Origin: Pseudomonadota bacterium
Lineage (GTDB): Bacteria; Pseudomonadota; Alphaproteobacteria; Caulobacterales; Caulobacteraceae
Direction of reading: 5' to 3'
Assembly: GCA_023424215.1 (NCBI GenBank)
Contig: JAFAEC010000072.1
Span: forward strand, 1-23,625
Length of the DNA: 23,625 nt
Position 1 is the first letter of the stretch; each line of letters begins with the position of its first letter. Shown here piece after piece: positions 8,885-15,704 of this stretch. The notes beneath the pieces are model-generated. The model worked only from the letters and a program-made list of their open reading frames with translations. It ran no database searches and was not told the origin of the DNA. Position numbers and translations under genes: made by a program.

Positions 8885-9760
8885 TCAGAACACCCGGCCG
8901 CCGACGCCGCCGTCGAGAGTGATGGCCCCGCCCTGCACGGCCACGCCGACTTCTTCCACGACCTCTTCCCGGTAGGCCGTGTAGATCTCCTCGCGCACCA
9001 TGGTCAGGATCTTCACGCCGGCTCCGTAACGGCGCAGCAAGGACCGTTCGTTGCATTCCCGCTCGGCGCGCTGCGCGCGGCAGTCGACCTGTCCGCCGCG
9101 ACCGTGCCAGAGCGCCTCGCCCTTCTGGCAGCTGATGGTCTCCGCCTCGTCGAAGCGGACGTCGCCATGGTACTCGGCCCAGGTCGCCTGCAGCCAGGTG
9201 CCGGCCAGGCATCGGTAGAGTTCGCCCTCGTAGTCGCCGTGGACTTCGCGGTCCGGGCGGACCTGGGAGGCCGGATGCGGCACGCTGCGGTCGTCGATGC
9301 AGACGGCCTGGATGACCACCCGCTTCTCCCACCGACGGCGCTCCTCGTAGGGGACGCGAATCATCTGGCGCATCCGCGCGCCTTCGACGTTCAGGCCGCT
9401 GATCGTGGTCGGATAGGGCTGATCGACGGTCACATAGGCCGACCCGCCGCCGCTGACCCAGACGCTGCCGCCGGCGCGCGCGTTGAGCCCCGCCCGGGCG
9501 CGGGCGTTGGCATTCGCGTTCGCATTGGCGTTCACGTTGACGTTGACGTTCAGGTTGCCGCCGCCGCTGCAGCACGGCTGAGGCGGCGGCAGCTCGCAGC
9601 AGGGCGGAGGCGGCGGAGGCGGAGGCGGCGGAGGCTCGCAGCACGGCGGCGGCGGCGGCGGGCAGACGGGGCCGCACTGCGCCGCAGCTTCGTCAGCTAC
9701 AGCCGAGAGGGCGAGGAAGCCCGCAGCGGCCGGCAACCAGGTCATGATCCGCACCCGCAT
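8885..9760 (-). CDS. Secreted Pro- and Asn-repeat protein of unknown function
   Basis: A 291-residue exported protein I do not recognise. It has a signal peptide (1-28, ending EAAAQ). Residues 29-66 are Cys/Pro-rich, with long proline runs broken by CC pairs at 40-41, 54-55 and 63-64. Then comes an alternating ladder in which every second residue is Asn from 69 to 85 (NVNVNVNANANA), continuing as ARARA. The rest (about 100-291) is less biased, with scattered cysteines (C153, C183, C212, C228, C236 by approximate count), suggesting a folded disulfide-containing domain, and a Gly/Val-rich end. The ATG is supported by GGAGG 7 nt upstream. It is divergent from the PAS gene and ends at a clear terminator. 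Location in periplasm or surface is inferred. Confidence 0.8.
   Translation of the reverse strand: MRVRIMTWLPAAAGFLALSAVADEAAAQCGPVCPPPPPPCCEPPPPPPPPPPPCCELPPPQPCCSGGGNLNVNVNVNANANANANARARAGLNARAGGSVWVSGGGSAYVTVDQPYPTTISGLNVEGARMRQMIRVPYEERRRWEKRVVIQAVCIDDRSVPHPASQVRPDREVHGDYEGELYRCLAGTWLQATWAEYHGDVRFDEAETISCQKGEALWHGRGGQVDCRAQRAERECNERSLLRRYGAGVKILTMVREEIYTAYREEVVEEVGVAVQGGAITLDGGVGGRVF
9570..9665 (-). repeat. Low-complexity CCG/GGC repeat encoding proline runs
   Basis: Within the secreted protein gene the plus strand is an almost uninterrupted GGCGGA/GGCGGC repeat, encoding proline runs on the minus strand. The adjacent 9515-9555 is a hexamer-type repeat (AACGTN/AACGCN on the minus strand) encoding the Asn ladder. 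Such tracts are prone to length change by slippage. Confidence 0.75.
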
Positions 9761-9874
9761 GGGCCGACCTCCAGAAGAATCACGTGCACGTCTGCCGGTC
9801 GCAGACGGCTCCAGAGGAGATCAAGACCTCAAAAGCCTTGCATTTCCGTTGCGTTCTGCGGCCCACGCCTTGCG

Positions 9875-9890
9875 CCTCCGTCACCGGAGG
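9875..9890 (+). promoter_or_regulatory. Hairpin covering the PAS gene ribosome-binding site
   Basis: CCTCCG (9875-9880) pairs perfectly with CGGAGG (9885-9890) across a TCAC loop. The right arm is the Shine-Dalgarno sequence of the gene at 9899. Closed, the hairpin should lower translation. Whether it is regulated is unknown. Confidence 0.5.
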
Positions 9891-9898
9891 CGGATGAG

Positions 9899-10429
9899 AT
9901 GTTCCATCCTGATACGCAATTCCTGATCGACAGCTGGCTCGATCTCGCGCGCCCGTCCGACGTCCGCGGCGGCGTGCCCGCACGGTCCAGCTTGAGACCG
10001 GAGCTCCTTGGCGCCCGCCTTTCGCGAATCTTTCTCCTCGAGGGGGGCGGGTCCGACGCGACGTTCCGTCTCTCGGGCGGCTGGCTTGAGGCCCTGCGCG
10101 AGCGTCCGCTCGGCGGCGTCCCCTTCGGAGATTTGTGGACCGACGGCTCGACGACGCTGGTGGTCCCCGCCCTCGCGCAATCGCTGCGCGAGGCCCGGCC
10201 CGTGGTGATCGTCGGCCATCGCGGCCCGGAGACGGCGGCCGTCGAGGTGTCGGTCGCCCCCCTTCGCAGCCGCGATGGACGATCCGACCTGTTCCTTGGC
10301 CTGGTCGCACCCGCGGCGGGCCTGGACCCGGGCGCGGGCGACCGGCGGCTGACGGCCCGCCTGACGATCGCCGTCGGCGACCGCGGCCGGCCGGCCCTCT
10401 CCCTCATCGAGGGTCGGCGCTCGGCCTGA
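9899..10429 (+). CDS. PAS_5-type single-domain protein
   Basis: A 176-residue soluble protein. The pattern FLIDSWLDLARP near the N-terminus, then LLGARLSRIFLLE and ATFRLSGGWLEAL, matches the PAS_5 family of alphaproteobacteria: a single PAS fold without output domain. In Caulobacter a protein of this general kind (MopJ) links stress signals to cell-cycle and polarity control, but assigning this one to MopJ would be a guess. The ATG at 9899 is chosen because GGAGG lies 8 nt upstream and the conserved family sequence starts right there; the frame is open further upstream only as antisense of the neighbouring gene. Its ribosome site is inside a 6-bp hairpin (9875-9890). It converges on the carbonic anhydrase gene with 13 bp between stops. 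Confidence 0.8.
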   Translation: MFHPDTQFLIDSWLDLARPSDVRGGVPARSSLRPELLGARLSRIFLLEGGGSDATFRLSGGWLEALRERPLGGVPFGDLWTDGSTTLVVPALAQSLREARPVVIVGHRGPETAAVEVSVAPLRSRDGRSDLFLGLVAPAAGLDPGAGDRRLTARLTIAVGDRGRPALSLIEGRRSA

Positions 10430-10442
10430 CGAAACGCTCCCG

Positions 10443-10970
10443 CTACAGCGACTGCAGGCCTGCGGCGTAGCGCTTCCAGTTCTGCACATAGTGCGCGGCC
10501 GAGGCCTTCAGCGCCTCGATCTGCCCCGGCTCGAGCTGCCTCACCACCCGCCCGGGCTGGCCGACGACCAGCGAACCGTCGGGGATCACCTTGCCTTCGG
10601 TGATCAGCGCGTTCGCGCCGATGATGCAGTTCCGGCCGATCTTCGCACGGCCCAGCACCACCGCCCCGATGCCGATCAGGCTGTTGTCGCCGATCTCGCA
10701 GCTGTGGAGCATGGCCATGTGCCCGACGGTGACCCCCTCCCCGATGGTCAGCGGCTCGCCCGGGTCGGAGTGCAGAACGCTTCCGTCCTGGATGTTGGTG
10801 TCGCGCCCGATCGTGATCGGATCGTTGTCGCCCCGCACGACCGCCCCGAACCAGACGCTGGCGCCGGGCCGGAGAATCACGTCTCCTGTCACCGTTGCAT
10901 TCGGCGCCACCCAGTATTCGCCCTCGGGCGGAAGCTGCGGTTTCTTGTCAGCCAACGCATAGATCGTCAT
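10443..10970 (-). CDS. Gamma carbonic anhydrase family protein
   Basis: A 175-residue left-handed beta-helix protein with hexapeptide repeats (for example ITIGRDTNIQDGSVLH, LTIGEGVTVGH, IGRNCIIGAN). Three histidines at 67, 84 and 89 are placed as the zinc ligands of the trimeric gamma class (Cam/YrdA/CaiE/PaaY-like). The length equals that of the short YrdA-type proteins, which often lack the acidic loop of archaeal Cam, and carbonic anhydrase activity is not always present. A C-terminal helix (about 145-170) is typical. The ATG has AAGGTG about 7 nt upstream. The protein is cytosolic and its in vivo substrate cannot be told from sequence. Confidence 0.93.
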   Translation of the reverse strand: MTIYALADKKPQLPPEGEYWVAPNATVTGDVILRPGASVWFGAVVRGDNDPITIGRDTNIQDGSVLHSDPGEPLTIGEGVTVGHMAMLHSCEIGDNSLIGIGAVVLGRAKIGRNCIIGANALITEGKVIPDGSLVVGQPGRVVRQLEPGQIEALKASAAHYVQNWKRYAAGLQSL

Positions 10971-11040
10971 CGAAACATCACCTTATCTTGTGCTCATACA
11001 GCGCTTTAAGCGTTTGGAAACCACGATAGCATCAGAGTGT

Positions 11041-11252
11041 TCTTGCGATTCGGAGGTCGCCATTTCGGCCCCGGATCCGAAGCCGGATCAAGCCCGGTCC
11101 GGCCAGACCCTGGAGACGCGCGTGGCGTGCTCGGTTCGGCGGGTTCCCCCGCTGGAAGATGGTCCTTCCACCGATCCGGGCGGCTGCGTCGCATCCCCTG
11201 CCCTTCTGTCCATCTTCGTTCGAGGCGATGTCTTAGCGGCGTCGCCTTTTTT
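11041..11252 (+). ncRNA. Structured RNA with intrinsic terminator, 6S-like candidate
   Basis: Between the carbonic anhydrase and phoH genes the plus strand folds compactly. An 8-bp closing helix CCCGGATC (11070-11077) / GATCCGGG (11173-11180) encloses hairpins GCCGGA/TCCGGC (11082-11103), GCGGG-TTCC-CCCGC (11139-11152) and TGGAAG/CTTCCA (11153-11170). The region ends in GGCGATG/CGTCGCC plus six Ts (11224-11252). TGCTCGGTTCG before the apical hairpin, the small hairpin on the 3' side, and the following GGCTGCGTCGCATCCC resemble E. coli 6S RNA (TGCTCGGTCCG; GCCTGCGGCGGCATCTC) as I remember it. The alternative is a phoH leader with an attenuator. The 5' end is a guess. Confidence 0.45.
11224..11252 (+). 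terminator. Intrinsic terminator upstream of phoH
   Basis: Stem GGCGATG (11224-11230) / CGTCGCC (11240-11246) with one U-G pair and a 9-nt loop, followed by TTTTTT (11247-11252). It lies 55 bp before the phoH start on the same strand, so it either ends an independent small RNA or conditionally stops the phoH transcript. Confidence 0.8.
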
Positions 11253-11306
11253 CATGCCCTGCGGCGGCGCGGTCGCGTCGCCGTCTTTCCTGCCCTGGAG
11301 GCGTCC

Positions 11307-12086
11307 ATGACCAAGCGTGCGGCCCTGAAGCGTCAGACCCGTGAGATGTCGCGTGAGCACGGCATTCTCGATTCGCGCCAGTTCACCGAGGACGCCAAGG
11401 TCCGGCGGCTCCCGACCCACGCCGGCTGGTCTCCCTATCCCTCCAACGATGAGCGGGAGCAGGGCTATCTGAAGACGCTGAAGCCGAAGTCCGACGGTCA
11501 GGCCGAGCTTCTGACGGCGATCGACCACGCCAATCTCGTCATGGCTCTGGGCCCCGCCGGCACCGGCAAGACCTATCTCGCCGTCGCCAAGGCGGTCGAG
11601 GCGCTCGAGGCCGGCAAGGTGGGGCGGATCGTCCTTTCGCGCCCCGCTGTGGAGGCCGGCGAATCGATCGGCTTCCTGCCCGGCGACATGGAGGACAAGC
11701 TGGCCCCCTACCTGCGGCCGCTCTACGACGCCCTGTCCGACCGCCTGTCGATGAAGCGGGTCAAGGCGCTGATGGCCGAAGGCCTGATCGAGATCGCCCC
11801 GATCGGCTACATGCGCGGGCGCACGCTCAACAACGCCTTCATCGTCGTCGACGAGGCCCAGAACTGCACCTACGTCCAACTGAAGATGCTGCTGACCCGG
11901 CTGGGCTGGCATTCGACCATGGTTGTCACCGGCGACCCCCACCAGTCCGATCTGCTGCCCGGCGTTTCGGGGCTGGCCGACATCGCCACGCGCCTGGAGG
12001 CGGTGCCGGAGATCGCGGTGGTGAGGCTGGCGGAACGGGACATCGTCCGGCACCCGCTGGTCGCCTCGATGATCGGCGTGCTCTGA
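11307..12086 (+). CDS. phoH: PhoH family ATPase
   Basis: A 259-residue cytosolic P-loop NTPase. Walker A is GPAGTGKT (82-89), Walker B is FIVVDEAQN (about 178-186), and the helicase-like GDPHQSD motif lies at 209-215. Proteins of this family are RNA-associated ATPases; the YbeZ type acts with YbeY in ribosome and RNA quality control, but no ybeY is adjacent and the N-terminal KH-like extension of long PhoH proteins is absent, so this is a short paralogue. The ATG at 11307 is preceded by GGAG at 6 nt; the frame extends far upstream, but that stretch is the structured RNA and a terminator. The stop lies 3 bp from that of the convergent antiporter gene. Confidence 0.92.
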   Translation: MTKRAALKRQTREMSREHGILDSRQFTEDAKVRRLPTHAGWSPYPSNDEREQGYLKTLKPKSDGQAELLTAIDHANLVMALGPAGTGKTYLAVAKAVEALEAGKVGRIVLSRPAVEAGESIGFLPGDMEDKLAPYLRPLYDALSDRLSMKRVKALMAEGLIEIAPIGYMRGRTLNNAFIVVDEAQNCTYVQLKMLLTRLGWHSTMVVTGDPHQSDLLPGVSGLADIATRLEAVPEIAVVRLAERDIVRHPLVASMIGVL

Positions 12087-12089
12087 TCC

Positions 12090-13319
12090 TCAGATGAGGT
12101 CGGTCACCCGGGCAGGCTCCGGCGCGGGAGTCGGCTCGGGCGGCCGGGCGCCGAAGCGGTCGACGAGGGCGAAGACGAACGGGTTCAGCGAGATCGACAG
12201 AAGGGCCGCGGCCAGCACGAGGTCATGGGTCTCCCGGCTCATGGCGCCGAGCGACACCGACAGGGCCGCGAGAATGAAGCTGAACTCGCCGATCTGGGCC
12301 AGGCTGGCCGCGACCGTCAGGCTGGTGGCCCGATCGAGCTTGAACATGGCCGTAATGGCGAGCGCCGCCAGCGACTTGCCGACGATGACGATCGCCAGCA
12401 CCCCGAGCACCGCCAGCGGCTCCCGGATGAGGATCGTCGGATCGAACAGCATTCCGACGGAGACGAAGAACAGCACCGCGAAAGCGTCCCTCAGCGGCAG
12501 CGAGCGTTCGGCGGCGTTGTGGCCGAGCGGCGAACTGTTCAGCACCAGCCCGGCGAGGAAGGCCCCGAGCGCGAAAGAGTGGAACAGGGCGTAGGCCACC
12601 CAGGCGATGCCCAGCGCCATTGCGAGAACGCCGAGGGTGAACAGCTCGCGCGACCGGGTATGGGCGATCCTGACCAGAACCCACGGCAGCACCTTCGGTC
12701 CGACCACCAGCATGGCGCCGACGAACAGGGCGACCTTGCCCAGGGTCCAGCCCATCGATTGCGCCAGTTGCCCGGGGTCCAGCGCCTCGCCGGGCGCAAC
12801 GATCAGCAACGGCATCACCACCAGGGCGATGACGATCACCAGATCCTCGACGATCAGCCAGCCGACTGCGATCCGTCCCACCTCGGCCTTGAGTTGCTTG
12901 CGCTCCTCGATGGCGCGGAGGAGCACCACGGTGGAGGCGACCGACAGGGCGAACCCCAGCAGGAAGGCCTCGATGTCGGGCAGGCCGAGGGCGAACCGGC
13001 CGAGCAGCCATCCCAGGACGCAGGCGGCCGCGATCTGCACGAGCGCCCCCGGGAGGGCGACCTTGCGCACCCGCATCAGGTCGGCTGGCGAAAAGTGCAG
13101 TCCGACCCCGAACATCAGCAGGATGACGCCGATCTCGGCCAGTTGAGGCGCCAGTTCCGTGTCGGCGACGAAGCCCGCCGTGAACGGCCCGACCGCGACC
13201 CCGGCCAACAGATAGCCGACGAGTGGCGACAGCTTCACCCGGTTGGCGGCCATGCCGAACACGAACGCCAGCACGAAGCCGCCGACCAGGGTGAGGATCA
13301 GGCTGTCGGCATGCGGCAT
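12090..13319 (-). CDS. CPA2 cation:proton antiporter (KefB/YbaL-like, no RCK domain)
   Basis: A 409-residue polytopic inner-membrane protein of the CPA2 (Na+/H+ exchanger) family with about 12 hydrophobic helices. Typical sequences are PLVGYLLAGVAVGPF near the start, GVILLMFGVGLHFSP, and the late NPFVFALVDRFGARP that in YbaL/KefB precedes the regulatory domain. Here the protein ends with a Pro-rich tail soon after, so the cytosolic TrkA-N/RCK domain (~150-200 residues) is missing. The ATG at 13319 is preferred over an upstream one because GGAG precedes it by 7 nt and homologous sequence begins there. It is divergent from lspA. It probably exchanges K+ or Na+ for protons; the ion is not certain. 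Confidence 0.9.
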   Translation of the reverse strand: MPHADSLILTLVGGFVLAFVFGMAANRVKLSPLVGYLLAGVAVGPFTAGFVADTELAPQLAEIGVILLMFGVGLHFSPADLMRVRKVALPGALVQIAAACVLGWLLGRFALGLPDIEAFLLGFALSVASTVVLLRAIEERKQLKAEVGRIAVGWLIVEDLVIVIALVVMPLLIVAPGEALDPGQLAQSMGWTLGKVALFVGAMLVVGPKVLPWVLVRIAHTRSRELFTLGVLAMALGIAWVAYALFHSFALGAFLAGLVLNSSPLGHNAAERSLPLRDAFAVLFFVSVGMLFDPTILIREPLAVLGVLAIVIVGKSLAALAITAMFKLDRATSLTVAASLAQIGEFSFILAALSVSLGAMSRETHDLVLAAALLSISLNPFVFALVDRFGARPPEPTPAPEPARVTDLI

Positions 13320-13488
13320 CGGCGCTCCGTCTCGGGCGGGGAAGGTTGCATAGTCTCGAAGCGCCACACTTGAGGCCTGCGGCCGCCTCGGGCAAGGGCG
13401 AACCGTCAGTGCGACCACGCGGCGCGATTGCCCCTTCGCGTGCGGGGCGCGGGCTGCTAACCGGGAGCCTCACCATCCAGCGACACGA

Positions 13489-14007
13489 ATGAAAATCCCC
13501 CGCATCGCCTACGCCGCCTACGGCTTCGCCCTCCTCGTCATCGTTCTCGATCAGCTGAGCAAGGCTTGGGTCGTGAGCGGACTGGATCTCCCGGAGGTCC
13601 GCCAGATCGTGGTCTGGGACCCGGTCTTCAACCTGACCTGGGTGCGCAATTTCGGCGTCAGCTTCGGTCTGTTCGGCGACGGGTCGGCCCGCTGGATGCT
13701 CACCCTCTTCTCGATCGGCGTGTCGATCGTGCTGGCGGTATGGGCGACGCGGACCCATCGCCGCCTGCTCATCAGCGCCATCGGCCTGGTCATGGGCGGC
13801 GCGCTCGGCAACGTCATCGATCGCATCCGCTTCGGCTATGTCGTCGACTTCCTCGACTTCTCGGGTCTGGGCTTTCCATGGGTGTTCAACATCGCCGACG
13901 CCGCCATCAACATCGGCGTCGCGCTCCTGATCCTCGACGCCGTGCTCTCCGAGCGGGCCGCCAAGCGCTCGGCCGCCGGCGTCGTCGGGGAGAACCGGGC
14001 CCGCTGA
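13489..14007 (+). CDS. lspA: Lipoprotein signal peptidase (signal peptidase II)
   Basis: A 172-residue inner-membrane aspartyl protease with four transmembrane helices. The signature segments are intact: DQLSKAW (21-27), FNLTWVRNFGVSFGLF (47-62), GNVIDRIRFGYVVDF with the catalytic Asp120, and FNIADAAINIGV with the catalytic Asp137. It removes signal peptides of prolipoproteins after lipidation of the +1 cysteine. It is followed 96 bp later on the same strand by a lipoprotein gene that needs this enzyme. Length is normal for the family. The start ATG lies just after the GACACGA stretch and has only a weak ribosome site. Confidence 0.96.
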   Translation: MKIPRIAYAAYGFALLVIVLDQLSKAWVVSGLDLPEVRQIVVWDPVFNLTWVRNFGVSFGLFGDGSARWMLTLFSIGVSIVLAVWATRTHRRLLISAIGLVMGGALGNVIDRIRFGYVVDFLDFSGLGFPWVFNIADAAINIGVALLILDAVLSERAAKRSAAGVVGENRAR

Positions 14008-14103
14008 ACGCCGCAGCGGTTGGCCTCGCCGTCGAAAAGTCGTAATCAGCCGCTTCCTCTAGGGTATATGCGCGCCTCCTGCGGCGCCGCACCGGGATAG
14101 ATC

Positions 14104-14667
14104 ATGCGCCTTCGCACCGCCGCCGTTCTGACCATCGCCGCCTCGACGCTCGCGCTCGGCGCCTGCTCCGGCCTTCGGCAGGGCATCGGCCTCACCAAGG
14201 TCACGCCCGACGAATTCCTGACCGTTTCGACCGCGCCCCTCACGGTGCCGCCGGAGTACGGTCTGCGCCCGCCGGCGCCGGGCCAGCCGCGTCCGCAGGA
14301 GCTGGCGCCGGAATCGGCCGCCCGACAGATCCTTCTGGGCCAGCGTCAGGCCGTGACCCGCTCGCCCGGCGAACAGGTTCTGGTCGCCCAGGCCGGCGGC
14401 GACCGCGCCGATCCTCTGGCCCGCTACGTCATCGACGACGAGTTCGGCGACCTCGCGCACAAGGAAGAAGGCTGGGCCAACCGCCTGCTGTTCTGGCGCC
14501 GGGACGACCCGTCGACCCAAGCCGCCTCGACCACCCAGTCGCCGGAAGGCCGGGTCACCATCGACGCCGCCAGCGAGTACGCCCGCGTTCAGGCCCTGAC
14601 CGGCGGCAACGCCGGCATCCTGATCACCCCGCGCCGCGACGACGGTTTCAAGCTGCCGGGCCTTTAA
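14104..14667 (+). CDS. DUF3035 lipoprotein, BamF-like
   Basis: A 187-residue lipoprotein with lipobox LGAC (Cys21). The segment APLTVPPEYGLRPPAPGQPRPQE (approximate residues 45-67) is the hallmark of DUF3035 proteins of alphaproteobacteria; a similar motif is present in the N-terminal tail of BamC, and in Caulobacter a protein of this type (BamF) is part of the outer-membrane beta-barrel assembly complex. The BamF link is from memory and should be treated as likely rather than certain. The rest is polar and probably largely unstructured, ending with a short conserved tail. It lies directly after lspA. An 11-bp hairpin follows the stop. Confidence 0.8.
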   Translation: MRLRTAAVLTIAASTLALGACSGLRQGIGLTKVTPDEFLTVSTAPLTVPPEYGLRPPAPGQPRPQELAPESAARQILLGQRQAVTRSPGEQVLVAQAGGDRADPLARYVIDDEFGDLAHKEEGWANRLLFWRRDDPSTQAASTTQSPEGRVTIDAASEYARVQALTGGNAGILITPRRDDGFKLPGL

Positions 14668-14690
14668 GACTGATATCGACGAGAATTGAG

Positions 14691-14717
14691 CGGCCCGGAC
14701 GGAGAACGTCCGGGCCG
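14691..14717. terminator. Bidirectional hairpin between convergent genes
   Basis: A perfect 11-bp stem CGGCCCGGACG / CGTCCGGGCCG with a GAGAA loop, 23 bp after the DUF3035 stop and 8 bp beyond the end of the convergent transporter gene. Neither side has a real T-run, so it may slow or end transcription with help, or protect mRNA 3' ends. Confidence 0.65.
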
Positions 14718-14725
14718 TTCGCGTT

Positions 14726-15631
14726 TCAGGCCTTGGCCGCCCCGGCGCGCAAACCGCGCTCGGCCAGCGCGACCAGCGCCACGCCGCCCATGGTCAGGGC
14801 CGCCCCGGTCAGGATCTGCGGCGTCAGCACGTCGCCCATGAAGGCCCATCCGATCAGGATCGACACCACCGGCGTGGCCAGCAGATAGGGCGTCACCCGG
14901 CCGGCCTCCCGCTGCTGGACAAGCCAGAACACCAGGGTCGTGGCCAACACCGAGGACACCAGGCCGGCCCACGCGAGGCTGGCCCAGACCAGGCCGTCTG
15001 CCGCCTGCAATGCCCGCACCTGGCCGCTCTCGAACATGGCGGACCCGAAGGCGAGCGTCGGGAGGGCGACGAGCGCCAGCAGGCCCTGCATCTTGAGCGG
15101 CGGGATCGAGGTGGTCCGGCGGGCGATCACCGTGGTCATGGCCCAGGCCGCCGAGGCGGCGATGCCGACCAGAATGCCCTTCCAGTCGGCGATGGCGTGG
15201 GCGTCCAGCGTCATCCACGCCACCCCGAGGAAGGCGACCCCCATGCCGGCGAGCGCGAAATGCGACAGCCGCTCACCCAGGACGAGGAAGGCGAACAGGG
15301 CGGTGAACGGGACCCACAGCTGCGCCGCGACCGAGACAGGGCTGACGTCATGCGCCAGCCAGAAGGCGAGGTAGATCAGGCCGTAGTGAAGCGGGCCGCC
15401 AAGGCCGACGATCAGCAGCAGGCTCTTCCAGTTGGGGAATGGCGGGCGCACGAAGGGGATCAGGCAGGCTGCGGCGATCGCGAATCGCAGCGATCCGGTC
15501 AGCAGCGGCGGCAGGGTCTCGGTCGCCAGCTTGGCCGCCGCGTTGTTGACGCCCCAGATCACCACCACCGCGACGATGGCGGCGATCTCGGCGAGGGTCA
15601 GCGCGGCGGGGGGAGGAGCGAGGGATTTCAC
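14726..15631 (-). CDS. EamA/DMT family transporter
   Basis: A 301-residue inner-membrane protein with about ten transmembrane helices in two EamA repeats of five. Recognisable segments are VVVIWGVNNAAAKLA in the first helix, FVVLGERLS-type LVLGERLSHFALAGMGVAFLGV in the first half, and LLATPVVSILIGWAFMGDVLTPQILTGAALTMGGVALV in the second. DMT transporters export amino acids, metabolites or drugs; the substrate is not predictable. The start is GTG at 15631, directly downstream of a 10-bp hairpin; no clear Shine-Dalgarno is seen. It lies behind the DUF2269/SDR pair on the same strand with a 73-bp gap. Confidence 0.9.
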   Translation of the reverse strand: MKSLAPPPAALTLAEIAAIVAVVVIWGVNNAAAKLATETLPPLLTGSLRFAIAAACLIPFVRPPFPNWKSLLLIVGLGGPLHYGLIYLAFWLAHDVSPVSVAAQLWVPFTALFAFLVLGERLSHFALAGMGVAFLGVAWMTLDAHAIADWKGILVGIAASAAWAMTTVIARRTTSIPPLKMQGLLALVALPTLAFGSAMFESGQVRALQAADGLVWASLAWAGLVSSVLATTLVFWLVQQREAGRVTPYLLATPVVSILIGWAFMGDVLTPQILTGAALTMGGVALVALAERGLRAGAAKA

Positions 15632-15665
15632 GCGCCCCGCCTACTCCCGCCCGGTGCGGGGCGCG
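15631..15665 (-). promoter_or_regulatory. 10-bp hairpin at the transporter start
   Basis: CGCGCCCCGC (15631-15640) pairs perfectly with GCGGGGCGCG (15656-15665). On the minus strand it lies between the DUF2269 gene and the EamA transporter and includes the first base of the GTG start. It may end upstream transcription or hide the start; no T-run follows. Confidence 0.4.
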
Positions 15666-15704
15666 AGGGGCGCTCGTCACACATCGCATTTCAGAATGTG
15701 GCGA

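Noticed and set aside
9104..9898. Long N-terminal extension of the PAS protein
   Set aside because: It is antisense to the secreted Pro/Asn-rich protein; the ATG at 9899 has a strong ribosome site and family similarity begins there.
11037..11306. Extended N-terminus of PhoH
   Set aside because: The region holds stable hairpins and an intrinsic terminator, and the ATG at 11307 has a ribosome site.
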